64,000 bases of DNA from Nannocystis sp. (GCF_016714285.1 NZ_JADJNN010000001.1:992001-1056000); one strand, 5' to 3'. Counted from the stretch's first letter, positions 39,821-50,100 are shown. The notes: generated by a model not told the origin, from the letters alone. Made by a program: numbers and translations.

Positions 39821-42800
39821 GTGATACAGTGCGGGCTGGTGGCGTCGGGTGGAGAGGACCAGGCCGGATCGTCGACGGTGACCGCAACACCGCGGAGCGC
39901 CGCCCACGATCTCGCCGCCACCGTCGCCCCGGCCCACGACCTCGCCGCCACCGTCGCCCCGACCCACGACCTCGCCGCCACCGTCGCCCCGGCCCACGAC
40001 CTCGCCGCCACCGTCCCCCCGCCCCACGACCTCGGCGCCACCGTCGCCCCGCGCGACGCGGCCCACGACTTCAGCCGCGCCGACACCCCGCCCGCACCGG
40101 CCGTCCACGGCCCGCGCTCCACCCTCCCCTTCGCCTCGCCGCGCGAGCTCGCCGAGACCCGCGCCTCGCTCCCGCGCAGCGACCCGGCCCTGCGCGACGG
40201 GCCCGAGATCCCGGCTCGCCTCGGCCGCTACGTCGTCCTCTCACAGCTCGGCGCCGGCGGCATGGGCGTGGTCTACAAGGCCTACGACCCCGAGCTCGAC
40301 CGCAAGGTCGCGCTCAAGCTCCTGCTCGGCCCCGCCAGCGGCCAGGCCGCGGCTCGCCTCAAGCGCGAGGCCCAGGCGATGGCCCGCCTGTCGCACGCCC
40401 ACGTGGTCCCGATCTTCGACGTCGGCGTCGTCGGCGAGCGCCTGTTCGTCGCCATGGACCTGGTCGACGGCAGCACCCTCAGCGCGTGGATGGAGACCAG
40501 GCACCCCTGGCGCGAGGTCATCGACCTGTTCCTTCAGGCAGGTCGGGGTCTCGCCGCCGCCCACGCCGTCGGCCTGGTCCACCGCGACTTCAAGCCCGAC
40601 AACGTCCTCCTCGGCCGCGAGCCCGGCGGCGCCCTGGTCGCCAAGGTCGCCGACTTCGGCCTCGCCCGCACGGACGACGAGGCCCACAAGCCCGAGCCCC
40701 GCGGCCCCGACTCCGAGCTCATCGCCCTCACCCGCAACAGCATGCTCGACCACGGCATGACCCGCGTCGGCGCCGTCGTCGGCACGCCGCTCTACATGTC
40801 GCCCGAGCAGCACGTCGCCGCCCCGGTCGACCCGCGCACCGACCAGTTCAGCTTCTGCGTCGCCCTGTTCGAGGCGCTCTACGGCCTGCGCCCCTTCACC
40901 GGCGACACCCTCGAGGATCTGGCCGACGCTGCCTCCAGACCGCAGCGGACCGCGCCGCCGCCCGGCAACAAGGTCCCGCGCTGGCTGCACCGCCTGTGCC
41001 TGCGCGGCCTCCAGCCCGACCGCGAGGCCCGCTTCCCGTCGATGGACGTCCTGCTCGCCGAGATCGATCGCCGCCGCGGTCGCGGCCGCGTCGGCCTGCT
41101 CGTCGCCGGCTCGCTCGTCGCCGCGGCCGCCCTCACCGTCGCCCTCGCCACCCGCGGGCCCGCGATCGACCACTGCGGCGGCGGCCCGGCGCGCATGCAG
41201 GGCGTGTGGGACGAGCCCGTGCAAGCCGCCAGCGAGCGGGCCTTCACCGCCTCCGGGGCCGTCTACGCCGCCGACGCCTGGACCGCCGCCCGGGCCCAGA
41301 TCGACCGCTACCGCGACGAATGGTTGACGATGCACCGCGACAGCTGCCTGGCCACCGCGCGCGGCGAGCAGTCGCCCGAGCGCCTCGACCTGCGCATGCA
41401 GTGCCTCGATCGCCGCCGCCAGGACCTCGCCGCCCTGACCAGCCTCTACACCAGCGCCGACAAGCAGGTCGTGCGCCGGGCCTTCGACGCCGCCCTCGCC
41501 CTGCCCGCGATCGACGGCTGCATCGACCCGCCCGCGCCCGGCCTCGGCGTCACCCCGCCGCCCGCCGACCAGCTCGCCGCGATCGACGAGGCCCGCGGCG
41601 CCCTCGCGGCCGTCCGCTCGCTGCGCAGCGCCGGCAAGTCGAAGGACGCCCTCGTCCGCGCCCGCGAGGTGATCGATCGCGTCACCCCGCTCGCCTACCC
41701 GCCGCTGCAGGCCGAGGCCCAGCTCGCGCTCGCCCAGGCCCTGGTCGCCAGCGGCGACGACGAGGCCGCGATCGTCAACCTCGCCGACGCCGTCGGCGCG
41801 GCCCTGCGGGTCGGCGACGACGCCCGCGTGCTCGACGGCCTGCTCCTCCTGCTCGAGGTCAGCGGCTGGAAGCTCGGCCGCGACAAGGAGGCCGCCAGCT
41901 GGGCCGCGCTCGCCCGCGGCGCGCTCGCCCGCGGCGGCGACCAGCCGCGCGACGAGGCCCGCCTGCTCATCACCGAGGCCTCCGTCGACATCGCCGCCGC
42001 GCGCAACGGCGAGGCCGCGACCCGCCTCGAGCGCGCCCTGACCCTGCTGACCGCCGTCCACGGCCCGGACAGCCCGCGCCTCGGCAGCGCGCTCAACACG
42101 CTCGGCGGCGCCTACCTCCGCAGCGGACGCTACGCCGAGGCCGAGGCGCTGCTGGTCCGCGCCACCGCCATGGCCGAGGCCGCCGGCGGCCCCAACCACC
42201 CCGACGTCGTCATCCCGCTCAACAACCTCGCCCTCAGCCACGAACGCCAGGGCCGCTACACCGACGCGATCGCGGCGCTGCGGCGGGCCCGGACGATCCT
42301 CGCCGACAACAGCGGCCCCGACCACCCCAACGTCGGCATCGTCCAGCAGAACATCGCCGGCATGCTGCGCCTGCGCGGCGACCTCGTCGCCGCTCGCAGC
42401 GAGGCCGACGGCGCCCTGGCGATCGTCGAGGCCAAGCTGGGCCCCGAGCACCCCGCCCTCGCCACCGTCCTCGCCGTCCGCGGCGAGGTGCTGTTCGACC
42501 TCGGCGAGCTCACGGCTGCCCGCGCCGACTTCCAGCGCGCCGACGCCATGCGCAGCAAGCTCCTCGGCGCCGAGCACCCGACCCGCGCCCTCTCCCTCCT
42601 CGGCCTCGGCCGCGTCGAGCTCGCCGAGGACCAACCCGCCGCCGCCCTCGCCCCGCTCGAGCTCGGCCTGAAGCTCCTGGTCGGCGGCGACAGCGACCCC
42701 GTCGACCTCGCCCAGCTGCGCTTCGAGCTCGCCCGCGCCCTCTGGGCCACCGGCGACCGCCCCCGCGCCACCGCCCTCCTCGCCGAGTCCCGCGCCGGCC

Positions 42801-42874
42801 TCGTCGCCGCCGGCGTCACCGGCGAGCGCACCCTCAAGACCGTCGACGCCTGGCTCGCCGCCCACCCCACCTGA
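39821..42874 (+). CDS. Ser/Thr protein kinase with membrane helix and TPR sensor domain
   Basis: A protein of about 1017 residues from GTG 39821; GTG 39839 is an alternative. A disordered N-terminus contains five AHDLAATVAP repeats. The Hanks kinase domain (about 130-400) has GAGGMGVVYKA, VALKLLL, HRDFKPDNVLL, DFGLAR and GTPLYMSPEQ. A membrane helix follows (VGLLVAGSLVAAAALTVALA), then a C-terminal region of helical repeats with TPR signatures (LNTLGGAYLRSGRYAEAEAL, LNNLALSHERQGRYTDAIAA). This is the common myxobacterial kinase-TPR design, with TPRs likely outside the cytoplasm. Its TGA is followed at once by a cluster of CTGTCC hairpins shared with the lnt 3' side. Confidence 0.94.
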   Translation: MIQCGLVASGGEDQAGSSTVTATPRSAAHDLAATVAPAHDLAATVAPTHDLAATVAPAHDLAATVPPPHDLGATVAPRDAAHDFSRADTPPAPAVHGPRSTLPFASPRELAETRASLPRSDPALRDGPEIPARLGRYVVLSQLGAGGMGVVYKAYDPELDRKVALKLLLGPASGQAAARLKREAQAMARLSHAHVVPIFDVGVVGERLFVAMDLVDGSTLSAWMETRHPWREVIDLFLQAGRGLAAAHAVGLVHRDFKPDNVLLGREPGGALVAKVADFGLARTDDEAHKPEPRGPDSELIALTRNSMLDHGMTRVGAVVGTPLYMSPEQHVAAPVDPRTDQFSFCVALFEALYGLRPFTGDTLEDLADAASRPQRTAPPPGNKVPRWLHRLCLRGLQPDREARFPSMDVLLAEIDRRRGRGRVGLLVAGSLVAAAALTVALATRGPAIDHCGGGPARMQGVWDEPVQAASERAFTASGAVYAADAWTAARAQIDRYRDEWLTMHRDSCLATARGEQSPERLDLRMQCLDRRRQDLAALTSLYTSADKQVVRRAFDAALALPAIDGCIDPPAPGLGVTPPPADQLAAIDEARGALAAVRSLRSAGKSKDALVRAREVIDRVTPLAYPPLQAEAQLALAQALVASGDDEAAIVNLADAVGAALRVGDDARVLDGLLLLLEVSGWKLGRDKEAASWAALARGALARGGDQPRDEARLLITEASVDIAAARNGEAATRLERALTLLTAVHGPDSPRLGSALNTLGGAYLRSGRYAEAEALLVRATAMAEAAGGPNHPDVVIPLNNLALSHERQGRYTDAIAALRRARTILADNSGPDHPNVGIVQQNIAGMLRLRGDLVAARSEADGALAIVEAKLGPEHPALATVLAVRGEVLFDLGELTAARADFQRADAMRSKLLGAEHPTRALSLLGLGRVELAEDQPAAALAPLELGLKLLVGGDSDPVDLAQLRFELARALWATGDRPRATALLAESRAGLVAAGVTGERTLKTVDAWLAAHPT
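39902..40051 (+). repeat. Five tandem 30-bp units encoding AHDLAATVAP
   Basis: GCCCACGACCTCGCCGCCAC followed by CGTCGCCCCG is repeated five times with few substitutions, giving a ten-residue repeat in the disordered N-terminus of the kinase. It is probably a docking or phosphorylation-prone tail (each unit has a Thr). Copy number is likely variable. Confidence 0.92.
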
Positions 42875-42895
42875 CCTTCAGGACAGCTCACGAAT

Positions 42896-42980
42896 CTGTC
42901 CGCGAGGACAGCCTGACCTGTCCACACAGACAGCCCACACTGTCCCCACAGACAGCCCAAAAACCTGTCCGTGAGGCCAG
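42896..42980. repeat. Cluster of four CTGTCC hairpin modules between convergent genes
   Basis: CTGTCCGCGAGGACAG (42896), CTGTCCACACAGACAG (42918), CTGTCCCCACAGACAG (42940) and a weaker CTGTCCGTGAGGCCAG (42965) are 16-bp inverted repeats spaced 22, 22 and 25 bases. A diverged copy (CTTCAGGACAG) directly abuts the kinase stop. The cluster fills the gap between the kinase (+) and lnt (-) and could act as a bidirectional 3'-end structure. Confidence 0.9.
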
Positions 42981-42981
42981 A

Positions 42982-44560
42982 TCAGCGCCCGAGCTTCGCC
43001 CGCCGCCCGCGCCACCACAGCTCGATCAGCAACCCCAGCGCGAGCGCCCGGCACAGGTGCAGCAGCAACCACCCGCCGCGCGCGAACACCGTCGGCACCG
43101 TCTCCGTGTCGCGCCCGATCGCCACGTCGACCAGCAGCAGCTCCGCGGGCACCAGCGCCGCCTGGTCGGCGACCCGCTGCGGCGTGCTCGCCACGATCCT
43201 GCCCGCGCGATCGATCGCCGCGCTCGGCCCCGAGTTGACGCTGCGCACCATCGGGATCCGGTGCTCCACGCTGCGAAACTGGGCCAGCGCCTGGTGCTCC
43301 CACGCCTCGCTCAGGGCCCCGAACCAGGTGTCGTTGCTGAGGTTGACGAACACCTCGACGCCCCCGGCCACGCCCGCCACGCCGCGGGCGAACTCCGCGA
43401 ACACGTCCTCGTAGCAGATCAGCGGCCCCAGCGAGACCGCCGGCGCGCCGCTGCCCGGCGGCCCCGGCTCGACCACGAAGCGCGTCGGCCCGGCCCCCGC
43501 GAGGTTGTGCGCCAGCCCCGGCATCTGCGCCGTCGCCCAGTCCGGATCGACGAGCGGGATGTGCTCGCCGAGCGGCACCAGCAGCACCTTGTCGTAGCTG
43601 CCCCGGATCTCACCCTCGCCCGACATATAGAACGCCGTGTTGTGCGCGTACTTGTCCGCGTCGGCGATGCTGCCCGCGCCGAACAGCGTCGGCAGCGCGT
43701 GCCGCCCGAGCACCCGATCGTCGTCCGCGACGTCGCGCAGCATCGGCCGATCGAGCGGCCACGGGTACATGTTCTCCGGCCACACCACGATCTCGGCCCC
43801 GCCCGCCTGCGCCCGCGCCGACGGCTCGCGCAGCCGCGCCAGCTTGTCCTGCTTCGCCGCGTCGCCCTCCCACAGCAGCGGGATGTTCGGCTGGACCACG
43901 CCGAAGCGGATCGTCCGCGTCGTCTCGCCCTCGAGGCTGGCGATCCGCCACGCCCCGAGCCCGAACGCGAGCCCCGGGATCGCCACCGCCGCCGCCGCCC
44001 AGCGCCACGCGCCTCGCCCCACCACGCGCCACCGCCTCGACCACACACACGCTGCACCCGATCACCAGCAGCTCGACCAGCGCCACCCCGCCGAGCTCCG
44101 CCGCCTGGATCCACTCGGGCTGCGCCGCCAGCCCGAGCGTCACCGTGAACGGGAACAACGCCGGCCACGACCACCACAGCCCGACGAAGCTGATCGCCGC
44201 CAGCAGCGGCCACGCCCGCGTCCGCGGCAGCGCCACGATCACCGCCGCCCACACCGCCACCGGCACCGCGCTCCACGAGCAGTACGCCGCGAACAGCAGC
44301 AGCGCCGCCCACAGCGGCAGCGCCCCGAACACCTGGAACATCCCGATGAACCACGGATAGCCGATCGCCATCATCACCACGCCGGCCACGAAGCCCAGCC
44401 GCAGCCCCTCGCGCCACGCCGTCCGCGAGCGCAGCGCCAGCAGCAGCGGCGCCATCGCCACGAACACCAGCCCCGGCACTCCTTGCGGCGGCAACGATCC
44501 CGCCAGCAGCGCCCCGCTAAGCCCCGCCGCCGCCAGCCCGCGCCAGTCCACGCTGCGCAT
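42982..44560 (-). CDS. lnt: Apolipoprotein N-acyltransferase, frameshifted in this sequence
   Basis: Two overlapping frames make one Lnt of about 525 residues. The N-terminal half (from ATG 44560, MRSVDWRGLAAAGLSGALLA, several membrane helices, FPFTVTLGLAAQPEWIQAAE) is in one frame. The C-terminal nitrilase domain is in the next frame, after about 44046. The catalytic triad is complete: Glu in WPENMYP, Lys in YDKVLLVPLGEHIP, Cys in ICYEDVF. The total length is a multiple of three plus one, so one extra base near 43985-44046 explains the shift. Lnt adds the third acyl chain to lipoproteins in the inner membrane and is essential in many Gram-negatives. With the many lipoproteins encoded here it is likely functional, and a sequencing error is plausible. 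Confidence 0.85.
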
Positions 44561-44711
44561 CACGACCCGGACGCTCGCACCGGCGCGAGCATCCGGGACC
44601 CCGCCCAGGGTGTCAAGCACACCACCTCGCGCCGGCCGACGACCTCGCGTCCCCCGCGAGCTCGACCCACGCGCCGCTGCCCGACGCGCGCCCGGTGGTA
44701 GCTTCGCCGCG

Positions 44712-45518
44712 ATGCTCCCCGCCCCGCCGACGATCCCCGGCCTCATCGACACCCACTGTCACCTCGACTACCCGCCGATGATCGACGACCTCGCCGGCAC
44801 CCTCGCGCGGGCCGCCGCCGCCGGCGTCGAGCGCCTCGTCCACGTCGGCTGCACCCCTGCGGCCTGGGCCCCCGCGATCGCCATCGCCACGGCGCACGAT
44901 CGGGTCCACGCCGCCCTCGGCATCCACCCGCACGACGCCCAGCTCGCCGACGATGTCACCCTCGCCGAGCTCGCCCGCCACCTCGATCACCCGCGCGTCG
45001 TCGCCGTCGGTGAGACCGGCCTCGATTACTTCTACGATCGTTCGCCACGCGACCAGCAGCAGCGGGCCCTCGCCCGACACCTCGAGCTCGCGCGGCAATC
45101 CTCCAAGCCCGTCGTCTTGCACATCCGCGACGCCCACGCCGACGCCTGGGCCGAGGTCGACGCCCAGCCGCCGGTCGCCGGCATCGTCCACTGCTTCACC
45201 GGCAACCCTGACGAGGCCCGCGGCTGGCTCGACCGCGGCTATTTCCTCTCTTTCTCCGGGATCGTCACTTTCCCCAACGCCGGCCCCCTGCGTGAGGCAG
45301 CGCGCATCTGCCCCGCCGACCGCATCCTCCTCGAGACCGACGCCCCCTACCTCGCCCCCGTGCCCGTGCGGGGCCGCAAGAACGAGCCGGCGTACGTCGC
45401 CTTCACCTGCGCCCAGCTCGCCGGGCTCCGGGGCGTCACCCCCGGGCAGCTCGCCCAGGCCGCCAACGCCAACGCCCGGGCCCTCCTGCGCCTCCCCGCG
45501 GCCTCCCCCGCAGGTTGA
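44712..45518 (+). CDS. tatD: TatD-family metal-dependent DNase
   Basis: A 268-residue TIM-barrel hydrolase. All metal ligands of the TatD family are visible: HxH in DTHCHLDYP, Glu in VGETGLDYF, His in LHIRDAHADA, His in VHCFTGN and Asp in LLETDAPYL. TatD enzymes are Mg-dependent 3'-5' exonucleases or DNases involved in DNA repair. The ATG at 44712 is chosen because the homology starts ten residues later; the longer frame upstream is Arg-rich and non-homologous. It is divergent from lnt. Its TGA overlaps the -35 box of the rplC promoter. Confidence 0.93.
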   Translation: MLPAPPTIPGLIDTHCHLDYPPMIDDLAGTLARAAAAGVERLVHVGCTPAAWAPAIAIATAHDRVHAALGIHPHDAQLADDVTLAELARHLDHPRVVAVGETGLDYFYDRSPRDQQQRALARHLELARQSSKPVVLHIRDAHADAWAEVDAQPPVAGIVHCFTGNPDEARGWLDRGYFLSFSGIVTFPNAGPLREAARICPADRILLETDAPYLAPVPVRGRKNEPAYVAFTCAQLAGLRGVTPGQLAQAANANARALLRLPAASPAG

Positions 45519-45541
45519 CAGCGAGCCCGCCCTGTTCTAAT
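45515..45541 (+). promoter_or_regulatory. Sigma-70 promoter of rplC
   Basis: A perfect TTGACA (45515-45520) is followed after 15 bases by TCTAAT (45536-45541). The spacer is short but the boxes are strong for such GC-rich DNA. The -35 overlaps the tatD stop codon. Transcription would start about 70 bases before the rplC ATG. Confidence 0.6.
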
Positions 45542-45619
45542 CGGGTCGGCCCGCGCACCTCGCTCTTCGACCACCAACGCGAAGGAAGCCGTGACGACGG
45601 GAGAAAGCCAAGAAGAACC

Positions 45620-46294
45620 ATGAATTTCCAGCTCGGGCTCATCGCCAAAAAGATTGGTATGACGCAGATCTTCGCCGAGGACGGCACGCGGGTCCCGGTG
45701 ACCGTGTTGCACGTCGCCGGCAACGTCGTCACTGCCCACCGCACCGTCGAGCGCGACGAGTACACCGCCCTCCAGGTCGGCTTCGAGGAGAAGAAGGAGT
45801 CGCGGGTCAACAAGCCCGAGCTCGGTCTCTTCAAGAAGGCCGGCGTCACCCCCCGCAAGGAGATCCGCGAGTTTCGCGTCGCTCCCGGCAAGCTCAGCGA
45901 GTTCCCGGTCGGCGGTGATCTCAGCGCCACCCTCTTCGCCGAGGGCGCCCTGGTCGACGTGACCGGCATCAGCAAGGGCAAGGGCTACCAGGGCGTCATC
46001 AAGCGCCACAACATGGAGGGCGAGAAGAACAGCCACGGCCAGCACGAGTTCTTCCGCCACGGCGGCTCGATCGGCTGCCGCAAGACCCCCGGCCGCGTCC
46101 ACCGCGGCAAGCGCATGACCGGCCACATGGGCGACGACCGCGTCACCTGCCAGAACCTCAAGGTCGCCAAGATCGACGCCGAGAACAGCCTGATCCTGGT
46201 CCGCGGCCCGATCCCCGGCGCCGCCAACTGCTACGTCACGATCCGCCACGCGATCAAGCCGGCGATCCGCGCCAACACCAACACCGGCGCCTGA
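45620..46294 (+). CDS. rplC: 50S ribosomal protein L3
   Basis: A 224-residue L3, one of the two assembly-initiating proteins of the large subunit. Recognisable are GLIAKKIGMTQIFAEDGTRV at the N-terminus, DVTGISKGKGYQGVIKRHN, FRHGGSIGCRKTPGRVHRGK and RMTGHMGDDRVTCQNL. Length is normal. In nearly all bacteria rplC lies in the S10 operon between rpsJ and rplD. Here it is flanked by tatD and rlmE, with its own promoter (45515-45541) and intrinsic terminator (46317-46340), so it is monocistronic. It could be the sole, relocated L3 gene or a paralogue. Confidence 0.97.
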   Translation: MNFQLGLIAKKIGMTQIFAEDGTRVPVTVLHVAGNVVTAHRTVERDEYTALQVGFEEKKESRVNKPELGLFKKAGVTPRKEIREFRVAPGKLSEFPVGGDLSATLFAEGALVDVTGISKGKGYQGVIKRHNMEGEKNSHGQHEFFRHGGSIGCRKTPGRVHRGKRMTGHMGDDRVTCQNLKVAKIDAENSLILVRGPIPGAANCYVTIRHAIKPAIRANTNTGA

Positions 46295-46316
46295 TCGCCG
46301 CTGTTGCTCCCGATCG

Positions 46317-46340
46317 AGGCAGGCCCCGCGGCCTGCCTTT
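46317..46340 (+). terminator. Intrinsic terminator of rplC
   Basis: AGGCAGGCC (46317-46325), loop CCGC, and GGCCTGCCT (46330-46338) form a perfect 9-bp stem followed by TTTGT. It lies 23 bases after the rplC stop and 13 bases before the rlmE ATG, so rlmE must have its own promoter or depend on read-through. Confidence 0.8.
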
Positions 46341-46352
46341 GTCGTACTTGCC

Positions 46353-46994
46353 ATGTCCAGACCCAAGCTCAGCGACCGGGCCTCCCGCCACGACGCCGCC
46401 TATCTCCGGGCCAAGAAGGAGAACTACGCCGCGCGGGCGATCTACAAGCTCGAGGAGATCGACCAGCGCTTCCACCTCCTGCGCCCCGGCGTACGCGTGC
46501 TCGACCTCGGCTGCTGGCCCGGCTCGTGGATGCAGTACGCCGCCAAGAAGGTCGGCGACGACGGCCTCGTCGTCGGCATCGACCTCCGCCCCGTCACCGT
46601 CGCCCTCCCGCCGCAGGTCCAGCACTTCGTCGCCGACGTGTGGACCTGGTCGCCCGCCTTGCTCGGCGCCGATGTCCGCTTCGACCTCGTCGTCTCCGAC
46701 ATGGCCCCGCACACCAGCGGCGACAAGCACACCGACCAGTACAAGAGCGAGGCCCTGGCCGAGCGCGCCCTCGAGATCGCCCGCCAGGCCCTGCGCCCCG
46801 GCGGCCACCTGGTCGCCAAGGTGTTCCAGGGCGGCCAGTTCCCCGAGCTGATCAAGCAGTGGCGCGCGGCCTTCCAGGAGACCAAGCCCTACCACGCGAA
46901 GAACACCCGCACGACCAGCAGCGAGCAGTACCTCGTCGGCCGCGGCCTGCGCGCCGCCGCCCAGCTGCCCGCCGCCCCGGCCACCGCGACCTGA
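46353..46994 (+). CDS. rlmE: 23S rRNA (uridine-2'-O)-methyltransferase RlmE/FtsJ
   Basis: A 213-residue SAM-dependent methyltransferase of the FtsJ family. SAM motif I is VLDLGCWPGSWMQYA. The K-D-K-E catalytic set is visible: Lys in ARAIYKLEEID, Asp in LVVSDMAPHTSG, Lys in LVAKVFQGG and Glu in RTTSSEQYLV. RlmE methylates U2552 of 23S rRNA in the A loop and supports 50S assembly, which fits its neighbour rplC. The TGA is followed directly by a TGTCCC repeat array. Confidence 0.93.
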   Translation: MSRPKLSDRASRHDAAYLRAKKENYAARAIYKLEEIDQRFHLLRPGVRVLDLGCWPGSWMQYAAKKVGDDGLVVGIDLRPVTVALPPQVQHFVADVWTWSPALLGADVRFDLVVSDMAPHTSGDKHTDQYKSEALAERALEIARQALRPGGHLVAKVFQGGQFPELIKQWRAAFQETKPYHAKNTRTTSSEQYLVGRGLRAAAQLPAAPATAT

Positions 46995-47147
46995 CCTGTC
47001 CCTTCAGCCAACCTGTCCCTTCGGCCAGCCTGTCCCTTCGCTCAGCCTGTCCCTTCGCTCAGTCTGTCCCTTCGGCCAGCCTGTCCCTTCGGCCAGCCTG
47101 TCCCTTCAGTCAGCCTGTCCCTCCGCTCAGTCTGTCCCTCGCGCCAG
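46995..47147. repeat. Nine tandem 17-bp TGTCCC units between rlmE and the nSTAND gene
   Basis: CCTGTCCCTTCGGCCAG and close variants repeat nine times at an exact 17-bp period, starting at 46995, directly after the rlmE TGA. The last unit or so lies inside the 3' end of the convergent nSTAND-WD40 gene and codes its terminal ARGTD. Most units contain a TCAG or CCAG, so several carry a minus-strand stop. The array therefore looks like multiplied copies of that gene's tail. Confidence 0.92.
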
Positions 47148-50100
47148 GTCGCCATCCGGCCGCAGGATCTCGGGGCAGGCCGGCGCCGGCGCCGGCTCGT
47201 CCTGCAAGTAGCGCCGCCAGTCCTCCGGCCGCATGTCGCGACCCGCCAGCATGCACGCCCTGGCCTGCATACCCTCGACGCTCAGGTCCCGGATCACCAC
47301 CCCGTCGGCGCTGGCGCTGACCAGGCCCGCCGTCCCGGCCGCGAACGCCACATACCGCCGCAGCTCCACCCCCTCGCGCGGCAGCGGGTTGTGCGCCCGC
47401 GTCGACGCGCTCACCGCAGCGATCGGGTCGCCGGCCCACACCCGCAGCTCGCTCTCCGCCGTCATGCATCCCTCGCGCGGGCAGCCGATCGTGGCGATCG
47501 CCAGCCCGTCCGGCGAGAAGGCCCCGCTCTGAACGATGCTCGCGTCCTCGAGCCCGCGCGGGTCGTGCAGCCCGCCCGCGGTGGCGAAGCGCAGCGGCAA
47601 CCCGTCGGCGTTCACGGCCAGCAGCAGGCCCCCGTCGGGCGAGAAGCCGAGGTCCACCACATCCGCCCCGGGCGCCTCCGCCGGCGCCCCGATCGCCGCC
47701 CCGCTCGCCAGGTCCCACAGGAAGACCCCGCCCCGCCTGCACTTCTCCTCGGCGGGCTGGCTCCCGCCCTCGTCGACCACGCCGCGGGCCATCGCGGCGG
47801 GCTCTTGCAGCCTGAAGGTCATCGAGCGCCCGTCCCCCTCCTCGCCGTCGTCCAGGCACGCGCCCGCGGCCAGGCGCGTCGCCCCGACGTCGATCGCCAG
47901 CGCCGTGATCGGCCGCCGCGGCCCGCGGTACTCGACCGGCACGTACGCGTCGCCGAGCACGTCCCACACGTGCACCCGGCTGCCGACGCCGATCGCCGCC
48001 AGGAGCCCGTCCCCGCGGGCCCGCAGCGCCAGAGTGTCGGCCACGCTCGGCAGGCGCGGGCCCGGCGTGGCTTGCCCCGAGGACATGTCCCAAAGGACAA
48101 CCCCGCCGTCGCGCCCGAGCACCGCCAGACGGCGGTCGCCGGCGAAGAAGCTGAGCCCCTGCGCCACCTCACCCAGCCCGCGCAGCCCCGCGTACACGCG
48201 CGTGCGCTCCCGGGCGCGCCACACCGTCACCTCGCTCTCGCCACACGCACCCGCGTCCGCGGGACAGCCGGCGGCGGCCACCAGCTCACCGTCGCCGCTG
48301 ACCGCCAGCGCCCGAACATCCTTCGGTGACCCGGCCAGCGGCCGCCACCCCACCAGGTCCCACACCCGCGCCGCGACCCGCACACCCGCCGCGATCGCCA
48401 CCTGCGAACTGACCCGCAGATCGAAGCGCCGATCCTTCGTGTCGCGGTCGGACATCTCGATCGCCACGCCGTCGACCCGCCCGCTCGCCGCGTCCCATTG
48501 CAGCAGCACCTCGCGCGTGCACGCGTCGAGGCACAGCACCCCCGTCGCGCTCGCGCCGTCGGCCGCCAGACCCAGCGCCAGGAACCTCGCCCGCTGCCCG
48601 CTGTCCGGCGCCACCGCCCCCTCGGCCAGCCCCGCCAGCTGCGTCGGCTTGCCTGGAGCCCCCTTCGCCGACAGCGTCCACCGCAGCACCCGCCCGTCCC
48701 CGAGCAGCCCCACCAGCGCCCCTCCGGCGCCAAATCTCAGCCCCGCCGGCGACCCGCCCTCACGCTCCGACGGCGACCCGCCCTCGCGCTCCGCCGCCGG
48801 GACCTCGGCCCGCAGCACGCCGCCCGTGCCCCAGCGCCACAGCTTCACGTCCCCATCGGCCGTCGCGAACGCCAGCGTCTCGCCGTCCGCGTCGAGGGCC
48901 ATCTGCTCGATCACCCGCCCGTCGTGGAGCTCCGGCAGCTCGACCCCGGTCAGCTTGCTGCCCGTGTGCGCGTCCACCAGCCACACCCGCCCGAACGCGT
49001 CCGCGGTGGCCAGGCGCGCGCCGTCCCCGGACACCGCGATCCGCCGCCACGGCCCCTTCTCGAGCGCCAGGCTGCGCCCGCCCCCGTTCGCCGGCGCGTA
49101 GAAGGTCACCGTCGCGTCGCGGTCCGCGGTCACGAACTGCTGGCGACTCGCGTCGAAGATCACCGCCTCGTGGCCGATCCCCGCCCTCGGCGACGCGATC
49201 ACACGCCGCGTCCGGAGGTCCCACAGCACCAGGCGCCCGTCGTCCTGCAAGCCCGCCAGCACCCCGCGCCCGGGGTCGTGCGCCAGCATCACCGGCGCCA
49301 TGGTCCCCGGCAGCAGCGCGCGCAGCTGCGGAGCCCGGGCCGCGAGGTTGCCGAGGCAGCCGCGAATGTCCCAGCCCGAGGCCATCTGGCTCGCCGCCAC
49401 CGCATAAAGCGCCGCCAGCTCCGCCAGCTCCGGCGGCATCACCAGCACCGTCGCCGCCAGCTGCCGCGACAGCGCCTCGCGACCCCGCTGCCGCGCCGCC
49501 ACCGTCGCCGCCGCCGCCGCGTCGCGCTCCGCCTCCGCCTCCTCGCGCCGCCGCTGCTCCTCGTCGCTGCGCAGCTGGTACACCACCGCCAGCGTCGCCA
49601 GCGTGACCACCAGCCCGAGCAGCGCCGCGGCCGTCAACCAGCGAACGATCCGACGCAGGCGCAGCGACTCCGCCTCGCGCTGGCGCAGCAGCTTGCTCTG
49701 CTCGAGGAAGCTCCGCTCGAGCGCCGCCATCCCCGGATCGGCCAGCTGGCGCTCGATCACCGCCAGGTCGGGCAGCAGCAGCGACTCCGGCCGCCCGTGG
49801 CTGTCCCACAGCTGGGCCTGGCGCTGGATCACGCTCAGGTGATCAGTCGACCACTTCGCGTTGCTCGCCCGCACCGGCCCGATCAGCCGGTCGTGGGCCA
49901 GCTCGAACCACACGATCCCGCGCCGCTGCTCGGCCCGGACCAGGTGCGTGTCGACCAGCGCCCGCACCACCGCGTTGGCCAGCCCTTGCGTCTGCGTCGC
50001 CCCCTGCAGCACCTGCCCGCGCAGCCCCTGCTCGGAGATCAGCGCCCGGTCGAACCACCGCCGCAGCTCGACCTCCGCCAGCCCCGTCGCGCCCGCCACC

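Noticed and set aside
46995..47147. CRISPR or VNTR with spacers
   Set aside because: The period is 17 bp with no unique spacers; it is a simple tandem array.
48072..48110. Counting the TGTCC module in the nSTAND WD40 region as an insertion
   Set aside because: It codes VVLWDMS, a natural WD40 blade ending, so the match may be coincidental; it is listed only as a member by sequence.
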